A stretch of 38,311 nt of DNA from JAWXBM01 sp964602895 (GTDB lineage Bacteria; Pseudomonadota; Gammaproteobacteria; Xanthomonadales; SZUA-36). The position numbers and the translations under genes are program-made. The notes under the pieces are model-generated. The model was not told the DNA's origin and ran no database searches. It saw nothing but the letters and a program-made list of their open reading frames with translations. Each line of letters starts with the position of its first letter. Positions within the stretch are counted from its first letter, which is position 1. The stretch is from assembly GCA_964602895.1 (NCBI GenBank), contig CAZRTG010000009.1, positions 1-38,311 of the forward strand. The letters run 5' to 3'. Below, one piece after another: positions 1 to 8,545 of this stretch.

Positions 1-350
1 TCATCAAAGCCCCAGCCCGGATTTCCGGCCGCCAGCCAGTTGTCATAGTCTTTACGGTGACCGCGGCAATAGCACATGGCATTGATCGAACTGGATCCTC
101 CCAGCACGCGTCCGCGTGGCCAGAATAGGCTACGGCCATTCAACTCAGCCTCCGGTTCGGTTTTGAATTGCCAGTCAAAGCCGGGCAATCCGACCAGTTT
201 GGCCAGTCCTGCAGGCATGTGAATGAAGGGATGCCAGTCGCGACCTCCGGCTTCAAGCAGCAACACCCGTGTATTGGGGTTTTCGCTCAATCTTCCGGCC
301 AGGGCACAACCTGCGGATCCGGCTCCGGCAATGATGTAGTCAAATGTCAT
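1..350 (-). CDS. GMC-family oxidoreductase (choline dehydrogenase/AlkJ-like), partial, N-terminal part only
   Basis: The gene reads leftward from an ATG at 350 and runs off the window edge, so only about 116 residues are visible. The N-terminus carries the FAD-binding Rossmann motif (DYIIAGAGSAG, about residues 4-14) followed by LLLEAG. Further on is the GMC signature region RGRVLGGSSSINAM (about residues 85-98). These features place it in the glucose-methanol-choline flavoprotein family. The order of motifs, including NGRSLFWPRGRVLGGSSSINAM, is close to what I recall for AlkJ-type alcohol dehydrogenases, which oxidise medium-chain alcohols to aldehydes, and for BetA. The substrate cannot be decided from this fragment. 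A CCATAC-N6-GTATTG site just upstream matches the one before fadE, which favours a role in alcohol or fatty-acid oxidation. Confidence 0.9.
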   Translation of the reverse strand, partial: MTFDYIIAGAGSAGCALAGRLSENPNTRVLLLEAGGRDWHPFIHMPAGLAKLVGLPGFDWQFKTEPEAELNGRSLFWPRGRVLGGSSSINAMCYCRGHRKDYDNWLAAGNPGWGFD

Positions 351-378
351 GGAGTAGAAATTTCCATAAGGGGGCTAT

Positions 379-396
379 CCATACGATGGCGTATTG
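379..396. promoter_or_regulatory. Candidate TetR-type operator upstream of the GMC oxidoreductase
   Basis: The site reads CCATAC, six bases, then GTATTG. It shares the left arm (6/6), the spacer length and five of six right-arm bases with the perfect inverted repeat at 13788-13805 in front of fadE. It lies about 30 bases upstream of the GMC start codon. If the promoter proposed at 409-436 is right, it sits just downstream of the transcription start, where a repressor would block. Binding is inferred. Confidence 0.45.
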
Positions 397-408
397 TCGA
401 TTGCCAGC

Positions 409-436
409 ATCATACCCGGTTGAAAGCTTCAGACAA
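409..436 (-). promoter_or_regulatory. Possible sigma-70 promoter for the GMC oxidoreductase
   Basis: Read on the minus strand there is TTGTCT (431-436), a 16-base spacer, and TATGAT (409-414). Both hexamers are near consensus, and the position fits transcription into the gene starting at 350. This is a pattern match by eye, with no other support. Confidence 0.35.
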
Positions 437-614
437 GTGAGGAATCAGTATCAATTGACTTTAATGCTGTCCCGAGAAAAAGCATAATGCGGCATCAATA
501 ACGTATAAATGGGTACCTCTTCGCTCCGCAACGCCCTGCTTTTTTGCCCCTTTTGAGCGTATCAGGGTGGTCGGCTTTCAGCGACGATTCCCGTTTCAAG
601 AGGTTAAACCTGAC

Positions 615-3600
615 GTGATTCTGACGCGAATATCCATGTCAAACCCGGTTGCTGTCGTGGTGGCGTGTTTGTTGCTGGCGATTTTCGGCATCATTTCGCT
701 AGGCCGTTTACCGATTCAACTGGCACCCGAAATTGAGCGGCCGGAAATTACCATAGCAACGATTTGGCGTGCTTCTGCACCGAATGAAGTTGAATCGGAA
801 ATTGTTGAGCCACAGGAAGACGTGTTGCGCAGCATTCCCGGTCTGTTGAAACTGCAGTCCACAGCCAATTTTGGCAGCAGCTACGTTAACCTGCAGTTTG
901 CCATTGGCACCGATATGAACCGGGCGCTGATCGAAGTAATGAACCGGCTCAACCAGGTGCCCCGATACCCGGTGGACGCGAACGAGCCGATCATCACCGT
1001 GGGTGGCGATGGTTTCGACAAGATCATTGCGTGGTGGGCCGTTCAGCCTGTTGAGGGCAATACCCGACCCATCGAAAGCTACCAGGATTTTATCGAAGAC
1101 ACTGTCCTGACCCGGTTGGAACGTGTGCCGGGTGTGTCGCGGGCAGGCTCGTTTGGCGGTCGGCAACACGAAGTCCGAATTTCGTTTGATCCCTACAAAG
1201 CTGCCAATATTGGCCTGGATCTGACCCGGGTCGCGGATCAGCTTGGAAGTAATGCAGATGTATCCGCAGGTATCAGCGAAGTAGGCCGCCGCCAGTACAC
1301 ACTGCGCTTCAGTGGAAAATATGATGTGCAATCATTGGGTGACCTGGTGCTGCAATGGCGTGAAGGTAAACCCATCAAGCTGCGCGACATTGCGACGATC
1401 GAAATGGCCATGGTGGACCCTTCTGACGTACTGCATCAGGATGGCCAGGCGTCCATTGCCATTCATGTGACTCCCGAATCCGGCGTTAATGTTCTGGAGG
1501 TGATGGACGGCTTGCGCGAGGCCATTGCCGATCTGGCAGAGAATGAGCTGAACCGGGCCGGTTTGAACATTTACAACGACTACGATGAAACCCGGTACAT
1601 CAATGCATCCATTGGCATGGTGCGTAACAACCTGATTTTGGGCATGCTGCTGGCGGTTGCGGTGCTGTGGTGGTTCTTGCGAAAGTTCAGGGCGACTCTG
1701 ATTGTGGCCCTGTCAATCCCGTTGTGCATGTTCGCCACCTTTACGGTATTGGATTTCGGCGGCCGTACTCTGAACATCATCTCTTTGGCAGGATTGGCTT
1801 TTGCGTCCGGCATGGTATTGGATGCCGCTATTGTCGTGCTGGAAAACATTTTCCGACAACGTGAGTCTGGCCGTCACAGCGAGGAAGCTTCATTGCGCGG
1901 CACCACCCAGGTCTGGGGTGCTTTATTGGCCTCTTCTGCAACTACCGTGGCAATTTTTATGCCGGTGGTGTTCCTCGAAGATGAGGCCGGGCAACTGTTT
2001 GGCGACCTTGCCATTACGATTTCGGCAGCGATCATAGCGTCCTTGCTGGTTGCCGTGACGGTGTTGCCCACTGCCGCCGCCAACTGGATCAAGGGACATG
2101 CGATTGAAGACAGGCATCACGATTGGTGGGAGCGGATTTCCGACTACATCATGCGCCGCACCAATACACCACGTCAGCGTTGGACCTGGATCGTGTCGTT
2201 AACCGCTTTTCCGCTGTTACTCGGTCTGTTCCTGATTCCCCCGGCAGATTATTTGCCTGAGGGTCGAAAAAACTTCTTTATGGGCTTTATAGAATCGCCA
2301 CCCGGAATGGGCATCGAGGTAGGAGAAAAGGAGATTATCAATGTCATCAATCAGCGTCTTGACCCGTACCTGAAAAGACAGAAAGAGCCCTATCTTGAAA
2401 ATTACTTTTTGGGTATGGCCCGCGGTTTCGGTACTTTTATCGGCGGCAGCGCAGTCGATCCTGGCCGGATGGATGAGTTGATTGCAGTTGTAAACAATGA
2501 AATTGTTTCAGGCTTTCCGGATACCTTCGGTTTTGCCGGGCGCGATCCCCTGTTTGGCGGATCACGGGGTGGCCGACTCATTGAAATAGACCTTTCTTCC
2601 GAATCTTTTGACTCTTTACTGGACGCTGGCCGGGCCGGCTTCGCTGCCATCATGCAGGCATTACCAGAGGCCAATGTTCGTGCAGTGCCCGGGCTGGAAC
2701 TGGCCGAACCGGAATTGCGGCTGATTCCGGACGACCGCAAGATTGCTGAGGTAGGCTGGAATCGCTCGCGCATGGCAACGGTTATCCGTGCAATGGGCGA
2801 TGGTGCTTTTCTGGGGGAGTACTTCGATGGTAATCGGCGCTATAACGTCGTGATGCGAGCTGAAAACTGGACTACTCCGGAGGAGTTGGCTGCACTGCCC
2901 GTTGCAACGGCCACGGGTGAAGTGCTGACCATTGGTGAACTCACCGAAGTGACACAGACTGCCGGTCCCAGTCAGATTCGGCGTATTGACCGGAAACGTA
3001 CACTGACCCTGACCGTAACGCCACCCTCGAACCTGGCCATGGAAGAAGCCCTGGAAATCATCAAACAGAAAGTAGCCCCGGCCATTATGGAAAGATTGCC
3101 CGAGAACGCGGCGATCAACTATCGTGGCACCGCAGAAGCGCTGGATGATGCGTTGGCCAGTATGTCGGGAAGCTTTGTGCTTGCAGTAGTCATTTTGTAT
3201 CTGTTGATTTCTGCTTTGTTTCGTTCCTTTACCGATTCGTTGTTGGTGGTATTGACCCTGCCCATGGCCACTGTCGGGGGGATTTTAACATTGCGTCTGA
3301 TGGATCTGCTGCTGGCGAATTCCGGTGGCCAGCAAATGGATCTGCTCACCATGATCGGCTTTGTTATCCTGCTCGGGTTGGTGGTGAACAACGCCATTCT
3401 TCTGGTGTATCGTGCACGTGATGCGGAGCGGGAAGGCATGAATCGGCGTGAGGCTGTGAACAGTGCTGTACACTCGCGCCTGCGACCGATCCTTATGAGC
3501 ACCATGACCAGTATATTTGGCATGTTGCCTTTGATGCTGATGCCCGGGTCCGGCACCGAGTTGTACCGCGGTCTGGCCGCCGTTATCGTTGGCGGCATGT

Positions 3601-3698
3601 TGGTCAGTGCCTTGTTTACCCTTATCCTGTTGCCCAGCCTGCTGCGCATGAATGAAGACACTGCTTCAGCTGATGTTACCTCGCCGGAGCCTATTTGA
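615..3698 (+). CDS. RND-superfamily efflux transporter permease
   Basis: This is an inner-membrane RND pump subunit of about 1027 residues, the usual length for AcrB/MdtB/CusA-type transporters. Visible hallmarks are an N-terminal TM segment followed by LGRLPIQLAPEIERPEI, a periplasmic porter domain, a TM bundle with VLDAAIVVLENI (TM4), a second porter domain, and GLVVNNAILLV (TM10). The TM4 motif has one Asp where AcrB has two, and the AcrB TM10 lysine position is Asn, so the proton relay differs from AcrB. I chose GTG 615, which follows AGAGG and gives a family-like short N-terminus; an in-frame GTG at 567 is the longest alternative. The stop codon abuts the adaptor gene directly. No outer-membrane channel gene is next to it, so TolC-type help is presumably encoded elsewhere. 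Substrate unknown. Confidence 0.93.
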   Translation: MILTRISMSNPVAVVVACLLLAIFGIISLGRLPIQLAPEIERPEITIATIWRASAPNEVESEIVEPQEDVLRSIPGLLKLQSTANFGSSYVNLQFAIGTDMNRALIEVMNRLNQVPRYPVDANEPIITVGGDGFDKIIAWWAVQPVEGNTRPIESYQDFIEDTVLTRLERVPGVSRAGSFGGRQHEVRISFDPYKAANIGLDLTRVADQLGSNADVSAGISEVGRRQYTLRFSGKYDVQSLGDLVLQWREGKPIKLRDIATIEMAMVDPSDVLHQDGQASIAIHVTPESGVNVLEVMDGLREAIADLAENELNRAGLNIYNDYDETRYINASIGMVRNNLILGMLLAVAVLWWFLRKFRATLIVALSIPLCMFATFTVLDFGGRTLNIISLAGLAFASGMVLDAAIVVLENIFRQRESGRHSEEASLRGTTQVWGALLASSATTVAIFMPVVFLEDEAGQLFGDLAITISAAIIASLLVAVTVLPTAAANWIKGHAIEDRHHDWWERISDYIMRRTNTPRQRWTWIVSLTAFPLLLGLFLIPPADYLPEGRKNFFMGFIESPPGMGIEVGEKEIINVINQRLDPYLKRQKEPYLENYFLGMARGFGTFIGGSAVDPGRMDELIAVVNNEIVSGFPDTFGFAGRDPLFGGSRGGRLIEIDLSSESFDSLLDAGRAGFAAIMQALPEANVRAVPGLELAEPELRLIPDDRKIAEVGWNRSRMATVIRAMGDGAFLGEYFDGNRRYNVVMRAENWTTPEELAALPVATATGEVLTIGELTEVTQTAGPSQIRRIDRKRTLTLTVTPPSNLAMEEALEIIKQKVAPAIMERLPENAAINYRGTAEALDDALASMSGSFVLAVVILYLLISALFRSFTDSLLVVLTLPMATVGGILTLRLMDLLLANSGGQQMDLLTMIGFVILLGLVVNNAILLVYRARDAEREGMNRREAVNSAVHSRLRPILMSTMTSIFGMLPLMLMPGSGTELYRGLAAVIVGGMLVSALFTLILLPSLLRMNEDTASADVTSPEPI

Positions 3699-4784
3699 AT
3701 GAAGTCGAAGAAACTTGCCCTGCATAAGTTGTTTACAGTCTGTTTGCCTGTTTCATTGCAGGTTTGCGCATTGTTGTTGAGCGCTGTACCGCTGGCTGCA
3801 GTGGCCCAGGAGTTCGGACCTGCATTGGTCAAAGTGGCCGAGGCCAGGATGCAATCGCTGTCATCCGTCATCCAGGTGCCTGGAACAGTGGTCAGTCGTG
3901 ACGACGCACGATTGTCGGCCGAGGTTGATGGCCGTTTGTTGGAAGTGGCTGAAGTAGGTGCGGTGATTAAAGCGGGTGAAGCCGTTGCCGTCATTGAAGA
4001 CGAACATTTGCGTTTGCGTAATCAGGAATTGCAGGCTGAAATTCGTCGCGTACAGGCCAGAGTCGAGTTTTTGGTTAATGAAGTGCAGCGTTTTGCCACT
4101 CTGGCCAAAAGCAATCTGGCCAGCGTCAATCAACTGGAGCAAGCTCGGTCCGAGCAGGCTGTAGCCCAGGGTGATCTGGATGTTGCCCTGGCCAGATTGG
4201 CACAAAACAACGATCAACTGGCCAGAACACGTTTGCTGGCACCTTTTGGTGGTGTGGTAGTGGAGCGTTTGATGCAGCCGGGTGAGTGGGTAGCAGATGG
4301 CGGAGTGGTAATTCGACTGGTGAACCAGCAGCGTCTTGAAGTGGTTGCCCGTGCCCCTTTGGAATATTTTTCTTTCAGCCAGGTGGGTGAGCAGCTGAGC
4401 CTGAGTTCGGGTAAACAGGAACTGATGGCTACTCTCCGTACTGTGGTTGCCGTGGGTGATGAGAATACCCACCAATTTGAACTGCGCCTTGATCTGGATG
4501 GCCAACCCTTTCAGGTGGGTCAGACGGTACGTGTATCGGTGCCGAGTTCGGATGCACGAGAGGTGCTTACAGTACCGCGAGACGCTTTGGTTTTGCGGCC
4601 AGGCGGCACCACCCTGTTTATCATTGATGCACAGCAGCAAGCCAGGCAGGTTGTGGTGAATCTGGGGCTTGGTTCGGACGAATACATAGAAGTCAGTGGT
4701 AGTATCAAAGCTGGCGACAGGGTGGTCATACGTGGCAATGAGCGCTTGCAACCGGGTCAAAGCGTTCAGTTGATGGACAGCTGA
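3699..4784 (+). CDS. RND efflux periplasmic adaptor subunit (membrane fusion protein)
   Basis: This 361-residue protein is the periplasmic adaptor that would link the upstream RND permease to an outer-membrane channel. It begins with a signal peptide (about residues 1-35, with a hydrophobic VCALLLSAVPLAAVAQ end). It then has the split biotinyl/lipoyl half-motif (VPGTVVSRDDARLSAEVDG), an alpha-helical hairpin rich in Gln/Glu (about 105-170), the second lipoyl half (TRLLAPFGGVVVERLMQPGEWV), a beta-barrel domain, and a C-terminal membrane-proximal domain ending in AGDRVVIRGNERLQPGQSV. The ATG follows the permease stop with no gap, so the two are probably translationally coupled. The order permease then adaptor is the reverse of acrAB. 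Confidence 0.93.
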   Translation: MKSKKLALHKLFTVCLPVSLQVCALLLSAVPLAAVAQEFGPALVKVAEARMQSLSSVIQVPGTVVSRDDARLSAEVDGRLLEVAEVGAVIKAGEAVAVIEDEHLRLRNQELQAEIRRVQARVEFLVNEVQRFATLAKSNLASVNQLEQARSEQAVAQGDLDVALARLAQNNDQLARTRLLAPFGGVVVERLMQPGEWVADGGVVIRLVNQQRLEVVARAPLEYFSFSQVGEQLSLSSGKQELMATLRTVVAVGDENTHQFELRLDLDGQPFQVGQTVRVSVPSSDAREVLTVPRDALVLRPGGTTLFIIDAQQQARQVVVNLGLGSDEYIEVSGSIKAGDRVVIRGNERLQPGQSVQLMDS

Positions 4785-4832
4785 CCCGGGTTTGAAAACG
4801 TGAATCATCATCAAGCCGGGCGATTCCTTCTG

Positions 4833-6092
4833 ATGAAAATCAAAGGGTTGATCAACCGCCTGGTCATGGTTGAAGAAGGTGAGTGGCCAAAGCTGGCCAT
4901 CGCGTTTTTCTATTTTTTCTTCTTGCTGGGCGGTTATTTCATGCTGCGGCCTCTACGAGGCACGGTTTCCGCCTACAATGCGGATGTGCTGCATTGGTTA
5001 TACACCGGCACTTTTGTCACCATGCTGGTCATGGTGCCTGTTTTTGGTTTTCTGGTCGCTCGTTTCCGCCGCGGCCAATTCATTCCAGCCATTTATTTGT
5101 TTTTCAGTTCCAATCTGGTGTTCTTTATTTTCAGCTTTGATGGAGCCGACACCGCGATTGGGGTGCAACGGGCTTTTTACATCTGGCTCAGCGTGTTCAA
5201 TCTGTTTGTGGTCTCGGTGTTCTGGAGTTTCATGGCCGATATTTTCAGACCAGGGCAGGCGCAGAGACTGTTCGGTTTCATCATGGCCGGAGGCAGCATG
5301 GGAGCCATTATCGGGCCACGACTGGCTGCCGGTATGGCGGCCGAAGGCGGCGAGCAGGGTGTGATGACGGTGTCCTTGGTTTGCCTCTTGATCGCCACCT
5401 TGCTGGCGGTGATTTTGGGCCGCTTCCAACAAAAAACCACGCGGGTGAGAACTGAAAAAATCGGTGGCAGCGTGTGGGAAGGTGCCATCAGCGTTTTCAA
5501 ATCGAAATATCTGTTATTCGCTTGCCTGATGATGTTGCTGCATAACATGACATCAACATTTTTGTACAACGGCATGGCGGTGCTGGTCAACGAGAAAATC
5601 GTTGGCTTCAATGAGCGTACGGTATTTTTCGCCTATATAGATTATGCGGTTCAGATGATCGCTTTCAGCCTGCAGTTCTTTATCACTTCGCGCCTGATCA
5701 AATCACTGGGTATGCCACGTACACTGGTGGGTGTGCCCCTGTTTCTGGCCGCCGGTTTTGTATTGCTGGGAAGCACCATGGGCCTGGTTCTGTTCGCTGC
5801 CATACAGGTGCTGCAGCGCTCCATGAACTATGGCATCCTGGGTCCGGCCAAGGAAATGCTGTTCACTGTGGTCGACCGGGAAACCAAGTATAAAAGCAAA
5901 AACTTTATCGATACTGCGGTTTACCGGGGTAGTGATGTGACCGCGTCCTGGATATTCAAAGGCCTGACCAGTACCGGTATGAGTTTGAGCCAGATTACCT
6001 TTGCCTACTTGCCTGTTATGGGGTTATGGGCCTGGGGTGCCTGGCGGTTGGGCAGTCTGTATCAAAAGCAGCTGACTGAAAACCCTAACTGA
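4833..6092 (+). CDS. MFS-type / ATP-ADP-translocase-like multi-pass membrane carrier
   Basis: This roughly 419-residue protein has about twelve hydrophobic segments. Near its N-terminus is GGYFMLRPLRGTVSA, which recalls the NTT/MFS-related carriers often annotated as MFS transporter or nucleotide (ATP/ADP) translocase-like proteins in proteobacteria. Basic loops between helices (ARFRRGQ, DIFRPGQAQRLFG) fit the MFS inside-positive pattern. It starts 48 bases after the adaptor stop and is probably in the RND operon. I chose ATG 4833 because the residues before it are not hydrophobic or family-like; an in-frame GTG at 4800 is possible. Its 3' end overlaps the convergent ABC ATPase gene by 8 bases. 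No substrate can be assigned. Confidence 0.8.
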   Translation: MKIKGLINRLVMVEEGEWPKLAIAFFYFFFLLGGYFMLRPLRGTVSAYNADVLHWLYTGTFVTMLVMVPVFGFLVARFRRGQFIPAIYLFFSSNLVFFIFSFDGADTAIGVQRAFYIWLSVFNLFVVSVFWSFMADIFRPGQAQRLFGFIMAGGSMGAIIGPRLAAGMAAEGGEQGVMTVSLVCLLIATLLAVILGRFQQKTTRVRTEKIGGSVWEGAISVFKSKYLLFACLMMLLHNMTSTFLYNGMAVLVNEKIVGFNERTVFFAYIDYAVQMIAFSLQFFITSRLIKSLGMPRTLVGVPLFLAAGFVLLGSTMGLVLFAAIQVLQRSMNYGILGPAKEMLFTVVDRETKYKSKNFIDTAVYRGSDVTASWIFKGLTSTGMSLSQITFAYLPVMGLWAWGAWRLGSLYQKQLTENPN

Positions 6093-6858
6093 GAGGGTAA
6101 AAGCGCAGCCCGTTTTTGCCCTGCAAGGCCTCAACCGGACAACCAAAAGTCCGCTCCAGGCTGGATTCGGTCAGCATTTCGGCAACAGGTCCGGCTTGCC
6201 ATTCGCCTGAGCCCAGCAACATCAAGGCATGGCTGCAATAACTCATGGCCAGGTTGATATCGTGCAATGCGGCAATCGCAACGCCGCCCTGTTGCCGACT
6301 GTACTCACGGATCATTTGCATGATTTGTACCTGGTGTTTCAAATCCAGGTGATTGCTGGGCTCGTCCAGCAGCATCAACGGGGCCTGTTGCACCAACAGG
6401 CTGGCAAAAGCCAGGCGTCTGGCTTCACCACCGGAGAGGTTGGTGACACAGCGCTGTTCGAAACCTTGCAACCCCACGCTGTTCAAAGCCGCACGTGCCA
6501 GACTGAAGTCCTTTGCGCTTTCACGTTCCAGCAACCCCAGATGGGGATGGCGCCCGGTCAGCACCGTTTGCAGAACGCTGGAATCGAAAACATAAGCCGA
6601 GTGTTGCTGCAACATGCTGAGCTGGCGTGCGAGTTGTCGACGGGGTATGGACTGAATTTCCAGACCACCCAACTCCACGCTGCCCCGATCGGCCGCCCGC
6701 AAACCGGCCAGGCAATTCAGCAGGGTCGTTTTTCCTACACCATTGGGGCCGAGTAGCGCCCAGAAAGTCCCAGGCTGAAACTCAAGTTCCAATTGTTTCA
6801 CTACCTGTACCGATCCGATTGAGACATCCAGGTTACGGCAGGCCAACGAGGGGTTCAT
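6085..6858 (-). CDS. ABC transporter ATP-binding protein, BtuD/FecE-type (iron-siderophore or cobalamin importer)
   Basis: This 257-residue ATPase energises the adjacent FecCD-type permease on the cytoplasmic face. Walker A is GPNGVGKTT (about residues 37-45), the ABC signature is LSGGEARRLAF, and Walker B with the D-loop is LMLLDEPSNHLDL, followed by the switch histidine in AALHDINLA. I chose the ATG at 6858 because it overlaps the permease stop by four bases in an ATGA arrangement and starts at the first family-like residues (MNPSLACRNLDVSIG); the reading frame upstream of it only mirrors the permease in another frame. The family imports vitamin B12, heme or ferric siderophores; the substrate is not resolvable here. 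Confidence 0.92.
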   Translation of the reverse strand: MNPSLACRNLDVSIGSVQVVKQLELEFQPGTFWALLGPNGVGKTTLLNCLAGLRAADRGSVELGGLEIQSIPRRQLARQLSMLQQHSAYVFDSSVLQTVLTGRHPHLGLLERESAKDFSLARAALNSVGLQGFEQRCVTNLSGGEARRLAFASLLVQQAPLMLLDEPSNHLDLKHQVQIMQMIREYSRQQGGVAIAALHDINLAMSYCSHALMLLGSGEWQAGPVAEMLTESSLERTFGCPVEALQGKNGLRFYPLS

Positions 6859-7835
6859 TTCAACCTGGCCCGGTTCAGTAACAACAGGAACAGCGGTACG
6901 CCCAGTAATGCCGTAATCACACCTACCGGCAATTGACGCGGTGCCAACAGGGTTCTGGCCAGTGTGTCTGCCACCACCAGGAACAAACCACCAAATAAAG
7001 TTGCAGCCGGTAGCAGCAAACGGTGATCGGAGCCGACCATCAACCTTACCAGGTGAGGAACAATAAGACCCACAAAACCTATGCTTCCGGCAATGGATAC
7101 AGCGGTGGCCGTTAGCACGGAAGCCAACAGATAAAGTATCCACAGCAGTTTTTTGGTGGATTCACCCAGCAGGCGTGCAGTGGATTCACCGATGGCCAGC
7201 ACATTCAGGCTGCGCGCCAGTGCCAGGCAAAGCCCAAAAGACAGGACGAGAACCAGAAAACTCCAGGTTGGGGCTTTGGCGTAGCCCAGGTCGCCGATCA
7301 GCCAGAACAACATGCCTCGCAGGCTGCTGTCAGATCCAAGTGCCAACACCAGACTGATTAAAGCCGCCCAGCCTGAAGCGGTGACCACACCGGTTAACAA
7401 TAGCCGGGCGCTGCTCCACGGCCCCTCGCCCCGGGCCAGACCAAATACCAGGAGAATGGAGAACAGGGAGCCCAACAGGGTTAAAACGGGAATAAAGGCT
7501 GCGGCCACACCCATCGACATGCCGAGCAGGGTAGCAAAAGCGGCGCCACCGGATACGCCCAGTATGTAGGGATCAGCCAGGGGGTTACGCAGCAACACCT
7601 GCATCAAACAGCCTGAAAGCGAGAGCAGGGCACCTACAGCCCAGGCCGCTGCAATGCGCGGTAAACGCAACCGCCAGATGACTTCACCATGCTCTGCAGC
7701 AGGATGGCTGATGGCAGCCCACCAATCGCCCATGCTCAGCGACACTGAGCCCAGCATGGAGGCGGTCAGAATCACGATTGCTGTCATGACAAGCAGCACT
7801 GGAATCAGCAGTCGTTGAATCGCGGTTGGCATCAT
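6855..7835 (-). CDS. FecCD/BtuC-family ABC transporter permease
   Basis: This 326-residue inner-membrane protein with about ten TM segments is the permease of a type II importer. Typical family stretches are RLPRIAAAWAVGALLSLSGCLMQVLLRNPLADPYILGVS near the N-terminus (here recognised as discontinuous motifs such as RNPLADPYILG), GSIGFVGLIVPHLVRLMVG, and a C-terminal end resembling QLPVGVITALLGVPLFLLLL. The start at 7835 gives a normal N-terminus and keeps the 22-base inverted repeat at 7886-7907 non-coding; a longer in-frame start at 7901 would run through it. It is the first gene of a two-gene operon with the ATPase. No periplasmic binding-protein gene is adjacent, so that subunit must be elsewhere. 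Confidence 0.92.
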   Translation of the reverse strand: MMPTAIQRLLIPVLLVMTAIVILTASMLGSVSLSMGDWWAAISHPAAEHGEVIWRLRLPRIAAAWAVGALLSLSGCLMQVLLRNPLADPYILGVSGGAAFATLLGMSMGVAAAFIPVLTLLGSLFSILLVFGLARGEGPWSSARLLLTGVVTASGWAALISLVLALGSDSSLRGMLFWLIGDLGYAKAPTWSFLVLVLSFGLCLALARSLNVLAIGESTARLLGESTKKLLWILYLLASVLTATAVSIAGSIGFVGLIVPHLVRLMVGSDHRLLLPAATLFGGLFLVVADTLARTLLAPRQLPVGVITALLGVPLFLLLLNRARLK

Positions 7836-7885
7836 TGGGGATAAACGATTAACATTTGGGGAAGAAGTCAGCAAACTATCACCCT

Positions 7886-7907
7886 GTTTTCTTGCAAGCA
7901 AGAAAAC
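7886..7907. promoter_or_regulatory. Perfect 10-2-10 inverted repeat in the divergent importer-rppH gap
   Basis: The left arm GTTTTCTTGC (7886-7895) and right arm GCAAGAAAAC (7898-7907) are perfect complements around AA. The site lies in the 104-base gap between the divergently read permease (start 7835) and rppH (start 7940). That position suits an operator acting on one or both genes. It does not match the Fur consensus. No regulator gene is adjacent, so the binding protein is unknown. A structural hairpin in the rppH leader is the alternative. Confidence 0.5.
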
Positions 7908-7939
7908 CCAGAGGGGTATCCGGAATTGAACGAAAAGTC

Positions 7940-8428
7940 ATGATTGATCCTGATGGTTACAGGCCGAACGTCGGCATAATTTTGATCAACCAGGAAAGGC
8001 GTGTTTTCTGGGCGCAACGTGCGAACAGTAATGGCTGGCAATTTCCGCAGGGTGGAATGAATACCGATGAAACCCCGGTCGAGGCCATGTATCGCGAATT
8101 GCGTGAAGAAACCGGCCTGTTACCCGACCACGTGGAATTGCTGGGCAACACGCCTGGTTGGCTACGTTACCGTTTGCCCAAACGTTATCAGCGCAGCTAC
8201 AGCAAACCTTTGTGTATAGGCCAGAAGCAGGTTTGGTTCCTGCTGCGTTTTTTGGGAAATGACAACCACGTTCGCTTTGATTGCAGTGAACATCCCGAAT
8301 TCAGTGACTTCCGTTGGGTGGATTTCTGGTACCCGGCAGAAAATGTTATTACTTTCAAACGGCGTGTGTACCACAAAGCCCTGTCCTTGCTTGAGCCATT
8401 GGCGGTCCAGCCAGAAACGACAACCTGA
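7940..8428 (+). CDS. rppH: RNA pyrophosphohydrolase RppH
   Basis: This 162-residue Nudix hydrolase converts 5'-triphosphate mRNA ends to monophosphates, which triggers RNase E decay. It starts with the family's characteristic MIDPDGYRPNVGIIL, followed by WQFPQGGMN. The Nudix box GGMNTDETPVEAMYRELREE (about residues 38-57, continuing TGLL) has the expected Gly, Glu and REXXEE residues. A C-terminal block with FRWVDFWYPAENVITFKR is also typical. I chose ATG 7940 on family similarity, since the earlier in-frame codons (from 7856) run through the inverted repeat. It stands alone, divergent from the importer. Confidence 0.96.
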   Translation: MIDPDGYRPNVGIILINQERRVFWAQRANSNGWQFPQGGMNTDETPVEAMYRELREETGLLPDHVELLGNTPGWLRYRLPKRYQRSYSKPLCIGQKQVWFLLRFLGNDNHVRFDCSEHPEFSDFRWVDFWYPAENVITFKRRVYHKALSLLEPLAVQPETTT

Positions 8429-8473
8429 GCTTCCCCTTCAGTTGCCTTCGCGGGTTTGATTAAAACAGAAAAG

Positions 8474-8492
8474 CTGATTGACAATCATTCTC
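8474..8492. promoter_or_regulatory. Fur-box-like site upstream of bfd
   Basis: The 19 bases match the classical Fur consensus at 13 of 19 positions, including an uninterrupted AATCATT core. The site lies 54 bases upstream of the bfd start, where Fur with iron would repress. Bfd is known to be induced by iron starvation in other gammaproteobacteria, which fits. Confidence 0.6.
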
Positions 8493-8545
8493 ATTTGCGT
8501 TTATGATTTATGGCATAGCGTTGTACTCAATCATGGGTGTTAGTG

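Noticed and set aside
455..509. Possible promoter hexamers (TTGACT, TATAAA) upstream of the RND gene
   Set aside because: The hexamers are not at a suitable spacing from each other, so no promoter could be supported.
708..1331. Long open frame on the minus strand opposite the RND gene, and similar long frames opposite adaptor, fadE and other genes
   Set aside because: They are antisense shadows of strongly conserved coding genes and show no family motifs or ribosome-binding sites.
6859..7143. Upstream extension of the ABC ATPase reading frame
   Set aside because: It lies inside the permease gene in another frame and has no similarity to ATPases; the ATG at 6858 is the real start.
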